A program made the position numbers and the translations under genes. Shown piece by piece: positions 16,745 to 27,004 of a stretch of 64,000 nucleotides of DNA. Location: assembly GCA_003225295.1 (NCBI GenBank), contig QHYZ01000070.1:1-64000 (forward strand), written 5' to 3'. Numbering within the stretch: position 1 is the first letter of the stretch; every line of letters begins with the position of its first letter. The stretch is from Acidobacteriota bacterium (GTDB lineage: Bacteria > Acidobacteriota > Terriglobia > Acidiferrales > UBA7541). A model generated the notes under the pieces. It was not told the DNA's origin, made no database searches, and saw nothing but the letters and a program-made list of their open reading frames with translations.

Positions 16745-19700
16745 ATGAAGAAGATTGTGCTCAGTTACGTTGCTGTCTGTCTGCTGTGTCCCATATTGGC
16801 GATCGCGCAGGACCCCTCGGGCCAAGCAAAGCAAAACGCCACGGTCAGGCAAGCAAGTGCCCAGACCGCACCGTCGAAATCGACCACCGGCGCCAAGCCG
16901 GCTACAGCAACGCATGTCGTGGCAAATTCGGACGCCGCGCCAAATCTCGCCAAGCAACCCACACTGTACGTAGTCGCTTACGCCCATCTCGACACCCAAT
17001 GGCGATGGGAGTACCCGCAAGTCATCAGCGAGTATCTGACAAAGACCATGCGCGACAACTTCGCCCTCTTCGAAAAGTACTCGCATTACATCTTCAACTT
17101 TACGGGAGCAAATCGCTATCGCTTGATGAAGGAGTATTACCCAGCCGATTTCGCGCGTCTGAAGCAGTACGTCGCCGCCGGCCGTTGGTATCCTGCGGGA
17201 TCTTCGATGGAGGAAGGTGACGTAAACGCGCCCAGCGCGGAAGCCATCATCCGGCAAGTGCTCTATGGCAACAACTGGTTTCGCAAGGAGTTCGGCAAGG
17301 CCAGCGCCGAATTCATGCTGCCGGACTGCTTCGGATTCCCTGCCTCTCTGCCGACCATTCTGGCGCATGCCGGAATCAAGGGATTTTCCACGCAAAAGCT
17401 CTCCGCCGCATGGCAACCAGCTCCGCACGTCGGTGGGCCTGATTCTCCCGAGAAAACGCCTGAGGGCATCCCTTTCAACGTTGGCGTTTGGGAGGGCCCC
17501 GACGGCTCAACTGTTCTAGCGGCACTTAATCCGTTGAGCTACGGCAGCAGCGTGGACTACGACGTGAGCAAGACGCCTCCTCCACCTCCGGCGCTCCCGG
17601 CGAATGCCCCTGCCAATTTTCGCGTCCGCCCCTTTGAAGACTGGACCAAGCGGATCCAGATCAACGGTGACCTGACCGGTGTCTTTGCTGACTATCACTA
17701 CGTGGGGACTGGAGACACGGGCGGATCGCCCGCGGAAAACTCGGTCAAGCTCATGGAAGCGATTGAAACGAACAGCACGACGGTGATTCCGCCCATGCGC
17801 TTCAACTTCTTCGGGCGCGGGCAGCAGGAGGAACCTCCGTCACCTCCGCCAGCCCCGGTGAAGGTCGGTGATGGCCCCGTCCACGTCACGTGGTCCAATG
17901 CGGACCAGATGTTTCTGGACATCCTGAAGTGTTGCAAGACCGATCGCATGCCTAGCTACAAAGGCGATCTGGAGCTCATCAATCACTCCGCTGGCTCGCT
18001 TACCTCGCAGGCGTATCACAAGCGCTGGAATCGCAAGAACGAACTTCTTGCCGCGGCGGCAGAGGAAAGCTCAGTGGCCGCCGATTGGCTGGGCGGCCGA
18101 CGGTATCCTCAAAAGCGTCTCACCGACGCGTGGACACTGGTTATGGGCGGCCACTTCCACGACAACATGGCCGGCACTTCCACACCGAAGGCTTACGAGT
18201 TCACCTGGAACGATGACGTCATCGCCATGAATCAGTTCGCGGGGGTGTTGACCAGCGCTACCGCAGCGGTCGTATCCGGCATGGACACCCAAGGCAGCGG
18301 CACGGCAATCGTCGTGTACAACCCGCTGAATGTGGCGCGCGATGACGTGGTTGAAGCGGTGATTGCCGGCGCACCGCAGACAGTACGTGTCATCGGACCT
18401 GACGGTAAGGAAGTTCCAGCGCAGGCGGAGGCTGGCGGCAAGGTATTGTTTGTGGCCCAAGCACCTTCGGTGGGATACGCGGTGTATGACGTACAGCCTG
18501 GGGCCTCGTCCGCCGCTTCAGAATTGCACGTCAGCGAGTCATCACTTGAGAACGCCCGCTACCGCGTGCAACTGGATCAAAACGGCGACGTTTCCAGCAT
18601 CTTCGACAAAAGGCTGAACAGGGAGCTGCTCTCGGGACCGATTCGTTTGGCTATCTCGACCGACAATCCGCGGCAGTGGCCCGCCTGGAACATGGATTTT
18701 GAGGATGAGCAGCGCGCGCCCCGCTCCTATGTTTCCGGTCCGGCGAAAGTGCGAGTGGCCGAAAATGGCCCTGCGCGCATAGCGCTGGAAGTGACCCGCG
18801 ACACCGAAGATTCGCATTTCGCACAGACCATTCGTCTTTCCGCAGGCGACGCCGGCAATCGCGTCGAATTTGCCAACGCCATGGATTGGAAGACGAAGGA
18901 AGCTAACTTGAAGGCCGTGTTTCCACTGGCCGCCAACAACAGGATGGCGACCTACAACTGGGACATCGGAACGATCCAGCGTCCCAATGAGGACGAACGG
19001 CAGTTTGAAGTGGCCTCACATCAGTGGATTGATCTGACCGATCAAAGCGGCGCTTTCGGTGTCACCATTCTCACCGATTGCAAAAACGCTTCCGATAAAC
19101 CCAATGACAACACCTTGCGGCTTACCCTGGTGCGCACGCCGGGAACTCGCGGCGGATATCCCGACCAGGGCTCCCAGGATTTGGGACACCACGAGTTCGT
19201 CTTTGGCATTGCGGGACACGCGGGCGACTGGCGCGAAGGACAGACGGACTGGCAGGCCTACCGGCTGAACCAGCCGCTTATACCATTCGAGAGCGGCAAG
19301 CATGCGGGCAAGATGGGCAAGCAGTTTTCGTTGCTGAAGCTTAGCAGTGATCGCGTGCGCGTGCTCGCGCTGAAGAAAGCTGAACTCAGCGATGAGGTTA
19401 TCGTCCGCCTCGTGGAACTCGACGGCAAACCGCAGCCCAGGGTCGCGATCAGTTTCCCCAGCCCGATCCCCTCAGCTCGCGAGGTGAACGGCCAGGAGCA
19501 GCCGGTCGGCAGTGCTACGGTGCACAACGCGCTTATTACCTCGCTCGGGGCATACCAGCCGCGGACATTTGCCCTCAAGCTGGGGGCTCGACCGGCTAGG
19601 CTGACGGCTCCGCGCTCGCAGCCGATTGCATTGCCATACGATTTGGCGGCAGCGACGACAGACGGTCATCCTGCGGAAGGCGGCTTTGACATTCTGCCCA

Positions 19701-20386
19701 ACAATCCTTCGGCGGCGCAAGGCCGCGCACTGCCCGCGGAGGCGTTGCCGCGCGACATCGAGATTGCGGGCATTCATTTCGCTCTCGCCGCGGCAGGAAA
19801 TGGCCGGCCCAACGCTCTTTTGGCAAAGGGGCAGACGATCAAGCTGCCGCAGCAACACTTCAATCGCGCTTACGTTCTGGTGGCGGCCGTCGGCGACCAG
19901 GTGGGGACGTTCCGCGCGGGTGACCAGCCAGTTCAGCTCAACATACAGAATTGGACGGGCTTTATCGGCCAGTGGGACGACCGCACTTGGAATACGCGGC
20001 AAGAACCTGTGCAGCCGCGGCCCGCACAGACCCTGCCCCCGAACACCCCGCGTGTCCGCACCGTGGAGGAGTTTTCAGGAACGCTGATTCCGGGCTTCAT
20101 CAAGCGCGCGGACGTGGCGTGGTACAGCTCGCATCGCCACGCGCCGGATGGATCCAACGAGCCGTACGCCTACGCCTATCTCTTTGCCTATCCGATCGAT
20201 CTGCCTGCCGGTGCAACCACGTTAACTCTGCCGGACAACGATCGCATTCGCATTCTAGCCATTAGCGCGGCTGACGAGGCTGGCCGGGTAAGTCCGGCGC
20301 AGCCGTTGTATGACACATTGGAGCGGACGGGCAGCGAAACCGCGCGCCTCGGCGGCGCCGGGAATGCCAAGGTCGCGAACAATTAA
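16745..20386 (+). CDS. Secreted GH38-type alpha-mannosidase
   Basis: A 1,213-residue exported enzyme expected to remove alpha-mannose residues. A signal peptide (LSYVAVCLLCPILAIAQ) follows the ATG, which has GGGGGAG upstream. The GH38 catalytic domain begins near residue 75 with YVVAYAHLDTQWRWEYP, whose His and Asp are the usual zinc ligands. It contains AEFMLPDCFGFPASLPTILA, where the Asp is the expected nucleophile (about residue 195). The zinc-binding GHFHDNMAGTSTPKAYEF lies near 470. The C-terminal half is the beta-sandwich region of the family, with an extra tail after about residue 1000. Length is in the range of large bacterial GH38 proteins. It appears to be a single-gene unit. Confidence 0.85.
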   Translation: MKKIVLSYVAVCLLCPILAIAQDPSGQAKQNATVRQASAQTAPSKSTTGAKPATATHVVANSDAAPNLAKQPTLYVVAYAHLDTQWRWEYPQVISEYLTKTMRDNFALFEKYSHYIFNFTGANRYRLMKEYYPADFARLKQYVAAGRWYPAGSSMEEGDVNAPSAEAIIRQVLYGNNWFRKEFGKASAEFMLPDCFGFPASLPTILAHAGIKGFSTQKLSAAWQPAPHVGGPDSPEKTPEGIPFNVGVWEGPDGSTVLAALNPLSYGSSVDYDVSKTPPPPPALPANAPANFRVRPFEDWTKRIQINGDLTGVFADYHYVGTGDTGGSPAENSVKLMEAIETNSTTVIPPMRFNFFGRGQQEEPPSPPPAPVKVGDGPVHVTWSNADQMFLDILKCCKTDRMPSYKGDLELINHSAGSLTSQAYHKRWNRKNELLAAAAEESSVAADWLGGRRYPQKRLTDAWTLVMGGHFHDNMAGTSTPKAYEFTWNDDVIAMNQFAGVLTSATAAVVSGMDTQGSGTAIVVYNPLNVARDDVVEAVIAGAPQTVRVIGPDGKEVPAQAEAGGKVLFVAQAPSVGYAVYDVQPGASSAASELHVSESSLENARYRVQLDQNGDVSSIFDKRLNRELLSGPIRLAISTDNPRQWPAWNMDFEDEQRAPRSYVSGPAKVRVAENGPARIALEVTRDTEDSHFAQTIRLSAGDAGNRVEFANAMDWKTKEANLKAVFPLAANNRMATYNWDIGTIQRPNEDERQFEVASHQWIDLTDQSGAFGVTILTDCKNASDKPNDNTLRLTLVRTPGTRGGYPDQGSQDLGHHEFVFGIAGHAGDWREGQTDWQAYRLNQPLIPFESGKHAGKMGKQFSLLKLSSDRVRVLALKKAELSDEVIVRLVELDGKPQPRVAISFPSPIPSAREVNGQEQPVGSATVHNALITSLGAYQPRTFALKLGARPARLTAPRSQPIALPYDLAAATTDGHPAEGGFDILPNNPSAAQGRALPAEALPRDIEIAGIHFALAAAGNGRPNALLAKGQTIKLPQQHFNRAYVLVAAVGDQVGTFRAGDQPVQLNIQNWTGFIGQWDDRTWNTRQEPVQPRPAQTLPPNTPRVRTVEEFSGTLIPGFIKRADVAWYSSHRHAPDGSNEPYAYAYLFAYPIDLPAGATTLTLPDNDRIRILAISAADEAGRVSPAQPLYDTLERTGSETARLGGAGNAKVANN

Positions 20387-20564
20387 AGGCGAGCCGAGAT
20401 GGTTGTCAATCGGGAAAGAATCGTGCGCTTGGATTCCATGACTCCTTTCTCTGATGCGTATTTAGGTGATCTCAGGCCCGCCATCGAAGAACTTGTGTCC
20501 AATCGTGCGTCCACCAGCAGCGGATCGTGTCCCTCTAGTTCGCAGACCTGGGAATGACAAAGTT

Positions 20565-20851
20565 CGTGGCGTCCGGACGACGATCTAGTTGTGCGGGCGG
20601 AACATAGGGGCGAACTAGGGCTTCCAGGTCTTGCCGCCGTCAGTTGAGGTGAAAGCGGTTTCGCGCACGCCACCGTCCACCGGCTTCCAAATGCCGCGAA
20701 CAAGGCGCCCTTCTCCAGAGGTGGTGCCATCCATTCCGGCGAGAACCATGGCGCCGTCTTGCATGTTGCCTTCGATGATGAGGAGCCGGCCGCCATTGGT
20801 GACCCAGGACAGCGACTCAAGTTGATAAATCGCGATTCGAATCGCCAGCAA
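20565..20851 (-). pseudogene. Fragment of a DUF1579-like secreted protein
   Basis: The minus-strand frame reads GGRLLIIEGNMQDGAMVLAG, then a region with GIWKPVDGGVRETAFTSTDG and GKTWKP, a TAG at 20615-20617, and then FAPMFRPHN. The SxDGGKTWxPxFDxMFR pattern is typical of the C-terminus of small DUF1579-like beta-barrel proteins. The N-terminal half is missing and a stop breaks the C-terminus. It is a remnant between the GH38 gene and the Gfo/Idh/MocA gene; the rest of this gap shows nothing. Confidence 0.45.
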
Positions 20852-20899
20852 TAAGACAAATAGGTACAGACATGGGGCGATCCGATTGCCAAACGGTTA

Positions 20900-22252
20900 C
20901 TACGACGTTTTGATTTTTTGGGCGGCAGCGTCCCACACCACCGCACTCCTCTGGAAGTAAGACTCATTAGCCATGTGGCAGGCTAGCGCGGCATGATGGC
21001 CGAATACCACATCCTCGACTACCGGCTGGCGCGTGCGCACGGAATGAAAGAAATTCCATAGGTGCGGTTTGAGTTCGCCAGAGGAAACGGAAGTGTAGCT
21101 GAAGCCCTCCGAAACCGGTTCTTTGCCCGGCGATACGTCATTCTCCTCATGCCATTTCTTGACATATTCCTCTCGCAATTCCTTGGGGAAGCTTTGGGCA
21201 TAATAGCTTGGAGAATCGTCCCTACCGCTTTGCGGTAGATAGTTGATCGTGTGGCCGGTAACTTCCAGAATGCCTTTCGAACCCAGAAAACGGTAGCCAT
21301 CGTGCGTTTCGGTGCCGAGGTTCAGCCGTACGTACACGGCATGCGAGTCATAATCGAACAGCGCGGCGTGAACATCCGGCATGTTGCGCCCGTCCTTCCA
21401 GCGCAGAATCCCTCCCGTTGCTAGAGTGCGCTTGGGAGCCTCGTTCAAGCCGAGCATGAAAAGCATGCCGCTGATCAAGTGAACCATAAGGTCGCCGGCG
21501 ACACCGGTACCGTATTCCTTCCAGCAGCGCCAGCGCGCAAAGATCTTGGGGTCGAATGAACGCTTGGCCACCTCGCCCTGCCAGGTATCCCAATCGACAG
21601 TCTGGGGGGAAATATCGGGGGGCAAAGGATACTGCCACGCTCCGTCGGGACTGTTTCGTCCCTGTGCGACCTCGACCATCATCAACTCCCCGATGATGTT
21701 TTTTTCAAGGAGTTCTTTGGCCTTCGCGTATAGAACCGAACTGACACCTTGGGAGCCGATTTGCACGATGCGGCCACTGGATCTGGCGGTTTTGACCATT
21801 TCCACTCCGTCAGCCGCGGAATGCGACATGGGCTTCTCACAGTAGATGTCTTTTCCAGCGAGAACAGTATCGACAACGATTTTCTTGTGCCAATGATCAG
21901 GCACAGCCGCGATTATGCAGTCGATTTCCTTGTTGTTCAGGAGTTCCTGGTACCGTCTCGTTGTGGGCACGCCGGCACCGGCGATTTCCCTGGCCAGGCG
22001 ATGCCGGCCGTCATAAAGGTCACAGGCAGCCACGCATTCGACTCCCGGCAACTCAATGGAATTCTTGAGCAGGTCGGAACCTTGCATGCCGACGCCGATA
22101 ATGCCAAATCGTAGGCGGTCGCTGGGGGCCGCTTCCAGATAGCTGATTGCTTCTAGGCGTGAGTCTCCGAGAAAGACGCTGTTTGCGGCAGCGATAGCCG
22201 CGGAACCTGCACTATGTTGCAGGAATTTACGCCGGGAGAGGTCTTTTGGCAT
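20900..22252 (-). CDS. Gfo/Idh/MocA-family oxidoreductase, Tat-type signal
   Basis: A 450-residue dehydrogenase-like protein exported by the Tat route (DLSRRKFLQHSAGSAAIAAA). AAGGAGCAGACA precedes the ATG. The NAD-binding motif is RFGIIGVGMQGSDLLKNSI, then ECVAACDLYDGR and CIIAAVPDHWH. It keeps the classical EKP as YCEKPMSHS. The C-terminal domain includes GTGVAGDLMVHLISGMLFML. It follows the lactonase-fold gene on the same strand with a 185-base gap. That context fits secreted sugar oxidation followed by lactone hydrolysis, which is inference. It resembles the enzyme at 54441 in overall plan but has clearly different sequence. Confidence 0.87.
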   Translation of the reverse strand: MPKDLSRRKFLQHSAGSAAIAAANSVFLGDSRLEAISYLEAAPSDRLRFGIIGVGMQGSDLLKNSIELPGVECVAACDLYDGRHRLAREIAGAGVPTTRRYQELLNNKEIDCIIAAVPDHWHKKIVVDTVLAGKDIYCEKPMSHSAADGVEMVKTARSSGRIVQIGSQGVSSVLYAKAKELLEKNIIGELMMVEVAQGRNSPDGAWQYPLPPDISPQTVDWDTWQGEVAKRSFDPKIFARWRCWKEYGTGVAGDLMVHLISGMLFMLGLNEAPKRTLATGGILRWKDGRNMPDVHAALFDYDSHAVYVRLNLGTETHDGYRFLGSKGILEVTGHTINYLPQSGRDDSPSYYAQSFPKELREEYVKKWHEENDVSPGKEPVSEGFSYTSVSSGELKPHLWNFFHSVRTRQPVVEDVVFGHHAALACHMANESYFQRSAVVWDAAAQKIKTS

Positions 22253-22437
22253 TGTCTGCTCCTTGCTCCGGAATTGATACCAGGAAAGCCAGGGCGAAAG
22301 TGCTGGACTTTAGAGCCGTATGTTCCACGAGCGATGTCCAAATTGCAAACCGAAAAAGTGAATCCGTTGCTTAGCAGGAATTCGACTGTCGTTGACATAT
22401 TAATCGCTGCCGAGCAGACCCAGAGAAATCCGGTGTT

Positions 22438-23685
22438 TTAAGCAAGGAAGACAATAATCGCGGGGGTGCCAACGGCGGTGTATTGCCCGACGAAGGACAG
22501 CGCACCCGTTTCCCGTTTAATTCTGTAACCCGCGATTCCATCCGCTCTCTGGTTACAAGAGTAGAGGTAGTTCCCCGTGGGATCGATATTAAAGCTGCGC
22601 GGATAGTCGCCTCGGGTCCATTCCTCTCCGACAAACGTAAGTATTCCGCCCTCACCGATCGCGAACCATGCGATGCTGTCGTGCAGCCGGTTCGCAGCAT
22701 AAAGAAATCTTGCGTCCGCAGAGATCATAACCTCCGACGTAAAATTGGTCCCTTTGAAGTTTTTCGGCAAAGTTGAAATCGTTTGCTTCGCTGTAAGCTT
22801 TCCGTTTGCGGCGTCATAGTCGTACGTTACCAACGTCGAGCCTTCCTCTTGAAGCGAGTAAAGCCATCGGCCGCTGGGATGAAAAGCGAAGTGGCGCGGC
22901 CCGTCGCCGGGAGGCAGCGGCACGCTTGCCGGATTGACTTGCGAGAGCCTGCCCGTTCGCACATCAAACTTCCAAATGAAGATCCGATCCAATCCAAGAT
23001 CGCTCGCCAGGACGAACTTACCTGCGGGATCAGCCTGAATCATGTGTGCGTGAGGCTTATCATGGCCGCTGATGGCAAAGCTTCCAGGAGGTCCGCTGGT
23101 TGCGCGCGTGGAACCTATCGCACCGCTGTCCTGTTTGACATCAGTAGCGACGCCGAGTTCGCCGTTCGAGCGCACCGGGAGTACTGCTACCGTTCCCCCC
23201 TGGTAGTTGGCAACGAACACGTACTTGCCAGACGGATGTACGCTTATGTGCGCCGGGCTTGCTCCCTCGGAACTAGCCGTATTCAATAACGTCAGACGCC
23301 CTGTTGCCGGGTCTATCAAGTAAGCGCTCACCGAACCGGAGTTAGTGCCTTTGTAATTGGAAATTTCATTCGCGGAGTACAAGTGCGTTCGAGAAGGATC
23401 GAGGGCTAGCCAGGACGGGTTGAAATCACTCGGAAAGACTTCGCGTTGACGGAGAGCACCCGTCGCTCGATCCATCTCCAGCAGGTAGATCCCCTGCCCA
23501 TGACCGCTGGTACCCTCCGGACCTTGTGGAGAGCTATAAGTACCGACGTAAGCCAGAACCGACGGCATCGTTCGACTTGTCTGGTTCTTCCCGGCGCGCA
23601 TGAATGCGGGCTCCGTTAAGGCGAGGGCCACGGCACCTTCGAGGAACTCACGGCGCGAACTCTTGCTGAGACGGTGATACTGCAT
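22438..23685 (-). CDS. 6-phosphogluconolactonase-like seven-bladed beta-propeller, Tat-exported
   Basis: A 415-residue protein of the bacterial Pgl/lactonase propeller family (the muconate-cycloisomerase-like fold of E. coli Pgl). It starts with a Tat signal (KSSRREFLEGAVALALTEPA). The mature part begins VLAYVGTYSSPQGPEGTSGH. Repeating propeller blades follow, such as LALDPSRTHLYSANE, ISVHPSGKYVFVANYQGGTV and HFAFHPSGRWLYSLQE. GGGGGAT lies before the ATG. In the cytoplasm, family members hydrolyse 6-phosphogluconolactone. An exported version beside an exported oxidoreductase may instead act on free aldonolactones, which is inference. Confidence 0.85.
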   Translation of the reverse strand: MQYHRLSKSSRREFLEGAVALALTEPAFMRAGKNQTSRTMPSVLAYVGTYSSPQGPEGTSGHGQGIYLLEMDRATGALRQREVFPSDFNPSWLALDPSRTHLYSANEISNYKGTNSGSVSAYLIDPATGRLTLLNTASSEGASPAHISVHPSGKYVFVANYQGGTVAVLPVRSNGELGVATDVKQDSGAIGSTRATSGPPGSFAISGHDKPHAHMIQADPAGKFVLASDLGLDRIFIWKFDVRTGRLSQVNPASVPLPPGDGPRHFAFHPSGRWLYSLQEEGSTLVTYDYDAANGKLTAKQTISTLPKNFKGTNFTSEVMISADARFLYAANRLHDSIAWFAIGEGGILTFVGEEWTRGDYPRSFNIDPTGNYLYSCNQRADGIAGYRIKRETGALSFVGQYTAVGTPAIIVFLA

Positions 23686-23938
23686 TTAGCAGATCCCCCG
23701 CTACCTAAACTTCACCAAGGGCACTGCAGGTAGATTATGGATGGTTTGGATTCACCTTGGGACTTTTTTCATTGCCAGCGACCGGACTCCGGCTTTAGGC
23801 CCCAAGTCGGCACATCTTACAGTCGCGGCAGTACTGTGATCATTGATCGGTGGCACGGAGGCCACCGGCGCCTCCTTTCGTTGACTCGCGAATGTCGCGT
23901 CCGTAAGATGAAGCGACCCGCAAGGCACGAATCTCCTG

Positions 23939-25618
23939 ATGATCGAACAAATCATCTCGCACTACCGCATTGTTGAGAAACTCGGCGGCGGCGGCATGGG
24001 CGTGGTGTACAAGGCTGAGGACACCGAGCTTGGGCGCTTCGTCGCGCTGAAGTTTCTCCCCGAAGATGTGGGGCAAGATCCGCAGGCATTGGAACGGTTC
24101 CGTCGCGAGGCACGTGCAGCTTCTGCCCTAAACCATCCGAACATCTGCACCATCTACGAGATCGGCAAGCATGATGGTCGTTCGTTCATCGCCATGGAAT
24201 TTCTGGACGGCGTGACGCTGAAGCACCGCATTGCGGGGCGTCCGCTGGAAACGGACATTTTTCTATCCATCGCCACCGACATCGCCGACGCGCTCGACGC
24301 CGCCCACGCCAAGGGGATCGTTCACCGCGACATCAAGCCCGCGAACATCTTTTTAACCAAGCGTGGGCACGCCAAGATTCTCGATTTCGGGCTGGCGAAG
24401 ATCGCGCCGACGGGCAGTTCTTCGAGCCAAATGGCATCGGCGAATACGGTGACGGAGATCGACTCCCAGCAACTGACAAGCCCGGGAACGATGCTGGGCA
24501 CGGTGGCTTCGACGCCTAGTGGTCCTCTTTACCAGGTCTCGGTCGACGGGACGAAGCTGCACCCCCTAGTTCCCGACTGGCACACTCCTCCCGAGGAGTG
24601 TTGCGGCCAATGGACTCCCGACGGAAAATATTTCGTTTTTCAGTCACAAGGCAATATCTGGGCTCTCGCGGAAAAGCGAAACATACTTGGAAATACCAGT
24701 GGCCAACCCGTTCAGTTAACCTCCGGGCCGATGAGTTTCTCTTCGCCTTTGCCCAGCAAAGATGGCAAAAAGCTGTTCGTGGTGGGTGCATTGGCGCGTG
24801 GGGAGTTGGCTCGCTATGACGCCCGGTCAGCGGAGTTCATTCCATTTCTTTCCGGAATTTCAGCGGATAGCGTCAGCTTTTCTAAAGATGGTTAGTGGGT
24901 GGCTTATGTCCGCTTCCCGGAGGGCACGCTGTGGAGAAGCAAATTGGACGGCAGCCAGAAAATTCAGCTCACCTACCGGCCGCTCACAGCCGTGATGCCT
25001 AGCTGGTCACCCGATGGCCAGCAGATCGTTTTCTATGCCTTTTCCGGACCCAGGCCGAAGTTGTACACCATTGCGACCCAGGGAGGAACGCCGCGCGAAA
25101 TGATACCCGCGGACCCCCACGAGGAGTGGGACCCGACGTGGTCCCCCGACGGGACCAGAATTGCCTTTGGCAGCGGATCAACTGATCCCAACAGTACCAT
25201 CCTCATCCTTGATGTTAGGACCAATCAAATCTCCACGCTGCTTGGTTCAAGAGGTTTTTTCTCCCCCCGCTGGTCGCCCGACGGACGCTATCTCGTCGCT
25301 TTGCCTTTCGCATCCCATAGCCTTATCCTTTTCGATTCTGCCACCCAGAAGTGGGAGGAGATCACGAAGATAAGCCTGGGTTTCCCGAATTGGTCAAAAA
25401 ACGGGGACTACGTCTACTTCTTGCATGGGGAAAACCAGCCGTCGGTAATGCGAATACGAATTCGAGATCGGAGGCTCGAGCAGGTGGCCGACCTGAAAAA
25501 CTTCCGGCAGACCGGCTACTGGTCGTTCTGGCTCGGTATGGCCCCCGACGATTCACCGCTTCTGCTTCGCGACATCGGCACCAAGGAAATCTACGCCTTA
25601 GACTGGCAGGCCCCGTAG
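23939..25618 (+). pseudogene. Ser/Thr kinase-PD40 protein with internal deletion and amber stop
   Basis: The N-terminus is a kinase N-lobe and catalytic loop: glycine loop [36 protein letters not shown] and ILDFGLAK. At about residue 193 ([10 protein letters not shown]) the sequence jumps directly to [20 protein letters not shown], which belongs to a PD40 propeller region. The APE motif and the whole C-lobe are missing, so the kinase cannot fold normally. A TAG at 24893-24895 then interrupts SFSKDG/WVAYVRF, where relatives have Q. The same frame continues through more PD40 blades (AVMPSWSPDGQQIVF, DPTWSPDGTRIAFG) to a TAG stop at 25616-25618. Kinase-PD40 fusions are common in Acidobacteriota; this copy is broken twice. 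Confidence 0.78.
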
Positions 25619-25744
25619 CTCGCACTCGCCTCTCCGACCCTTCCACCGATAAGTCAGAATTGTTGCAAACGGCCGTTCCATGAATGCTTAGAAATAATTC
25701 TGGGCGGATTTGACTCCTGGACTCGCTGTCCGCCCTGCCGAATG

Positions 25745-25799
25745 GCGTTTTGGAAGGTGAGTACGAATCGGGCACGTAGTGCCCAACTTCGGAAAACGC
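25745..25799. terminator. Imperfect nested hairpin between convergent genes
   Basis: GCGTTTT (25745-25751) pairs with AAAACGC (25793-25799), with adjoining GGAAG/CTTC. Inside lies a perfect GGGCAC-GTA-GTGCCC hairpin (25770-25784). It sits between the end of the plus-strand kinase pseudogene and the end of the minus-strand gene at 25832. It could act as a bidirectional terminator, although it has no long T run. Confidence 0.35.
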
Positions 25800-25831
25800 A
25801 CCAACCGGACTCCAGTCATCAGCTAACCGGT

Positions 25832-26332
25832 CTATTTCTTGGTTTGGTTTTCCAGCTTTTTGATTAGGCGTTCCCCCGCAGTGTTGAATCCCGAGAGTAG
25901 GCCGCCCCAGCGATGGGAGTCGCTCCAAAGAGTGTCGCCAGTTTTGGGGTCCAGCACAGTCAGAAATACGTAGCGCACTGGAGCCTGCTTGTCGTAATTG
26001 GGAACGCGGTCCTCCTCGATGTGACCGTTCTCGACTGTGCCGGTCTGCCCACCCGATGCGATGATGTAGCCACCCTTATAGGGGTCAGCGGAAAGAATGA
26101 AAATAAGGTCAGCCTGCTTTCGGTCTTTCACAATTTGAAATCTTCCCCACCTCTTGAGTTGAGCCAATGCCTTGTTTCCCACAGCGTCCACGCCAGTCTT
26201 ATCTTCGAAGTAAACGGACTTGGCCGACTGAATTCTCGGCGATCGTGCCAGCTGTTTTTGGGGTTGAGCCGCACTCGGAGCGATCGTACCGGCAAGAGCA
26301 GCAAGCACGGGGAGGTGTGAAAGGAAACGCAT
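25832..26332 (-). CDS. Secreted hypothetical protein
   Basis: A 166-residue exported protein with a signal peptide (LSHLPVLAALAGTIAPSAAQ). The mature part begins ARSPRIQSAKSVYFEDKTGV and contains RFQIVKDRKQADLIFILSAD, then VFLTVLDPKTGDTLWSDSHR and ends GERLIKKLENQTKK. The layout (beta strands, then a DP-TG-LWSD turn and a final helix) resembles the small DUF4136-like or CsgG-like periplasmic proteins seen in Acidobacteriota. I cannot assign a function. The nearest gene on this strand is more than 2 kb away, so it appears to be transcribed alone. Confidence 0.65.
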   Translation of the reverse strand: MRFLSHLPVLAALAGTIAPSAAQPQKQLARSPRIQSAKSVYFEDKTGVDAVGNKALAQLKRWGRFQIVKDRKQADLIFILSADPYKGGYIIASGGQTGTVENGHIEEDRVPNYDKQAPVRYVFLTVLDPKTGDTLWSDSHRWGGLLSGFNTAGERLIKKLENQTKK

Positions 26333-26393
26333 TCGCGCCCTCCGAAAAGACCTGAAGAAAGACTATCTCCATCTTCAATAATAATTCAATTAA

Positions 26394-26900
26394 GAAGCGG
26401 ACAGAAGCGGCTCGGCTCAAACGCAAGAAACCCACAGGGAGGCAGAAGAACGGCGCAGCTACAGGGCTGCAGAGCAAATCACTCTGAAATACCGAGTCAC
26501 CAACATCAGCAATGCGTTTTTGTACGTGCCGCGAGAATGGGAAGTGCAGTGTCCCGCGGCCCCACACGTGTGAGCTTGGTTTGAGAACAGTTCCGGACAA
26601 CATTTTGTTCCGGGCTATGGCGGTTCCTGCTCGCCCAGCAGCAATTCACAAACTGTTAGCGCGCGCATGCGCAAAGAGGCCGCCGTGCTGAACCCCGGCG
26701 AACATCTGGACGGCAGGTTGCAAATGGACACCACGCTTTTCGGCGGCTGGCAACCCGGAGCTTGTCGAATCCAGGCCGTATTGTCCGGTTGGGTGAAAGA
26801 GAAATTTACCGGTGCGGAGCGGTTCCGAACTAGCGCGGATGCCCGACACCTAATTGCGGGGAGAAGTCCCAAACTCAGTTCGCATCAGGTTAACGCCTAA
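26394..26900 (+). pseudogene. Interrupted hypothetical gene (in-frame TGA)
   Basis: One frame reads EQITLKYRVTNISNAFLYVP and REWEVQCPAAPHV, then TGA at 26571-26573, then AWFENSSGQHFVPGYGGSC, a stretch with NPGEHLDGRLQMDTT, and GACRIQAVLSGWVKEKF. The flow across the stop (HV-stop-AWFEN) suggests a TGG Trp codon changed to TGA. It looks like a beta-sandwich extracellular domain. There is no clear start codon or signal peptide, and the C-terminus after about 26820 looks garbled. I do not recognise the family. The rest of the gap up to 27168 holds only the palindromic element at 27005. Confidence 0.4.
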
Positions 26901-27004
26901 CGCGAAATAGACACTGGAACGGTTGGCACAGCCTCAGAATCCCGCCGGCGACTTGCCGCCGGGCACTATAGACGAGGAAAAAGCGAAAGGCCAGGCTTCG
27001 AAAT

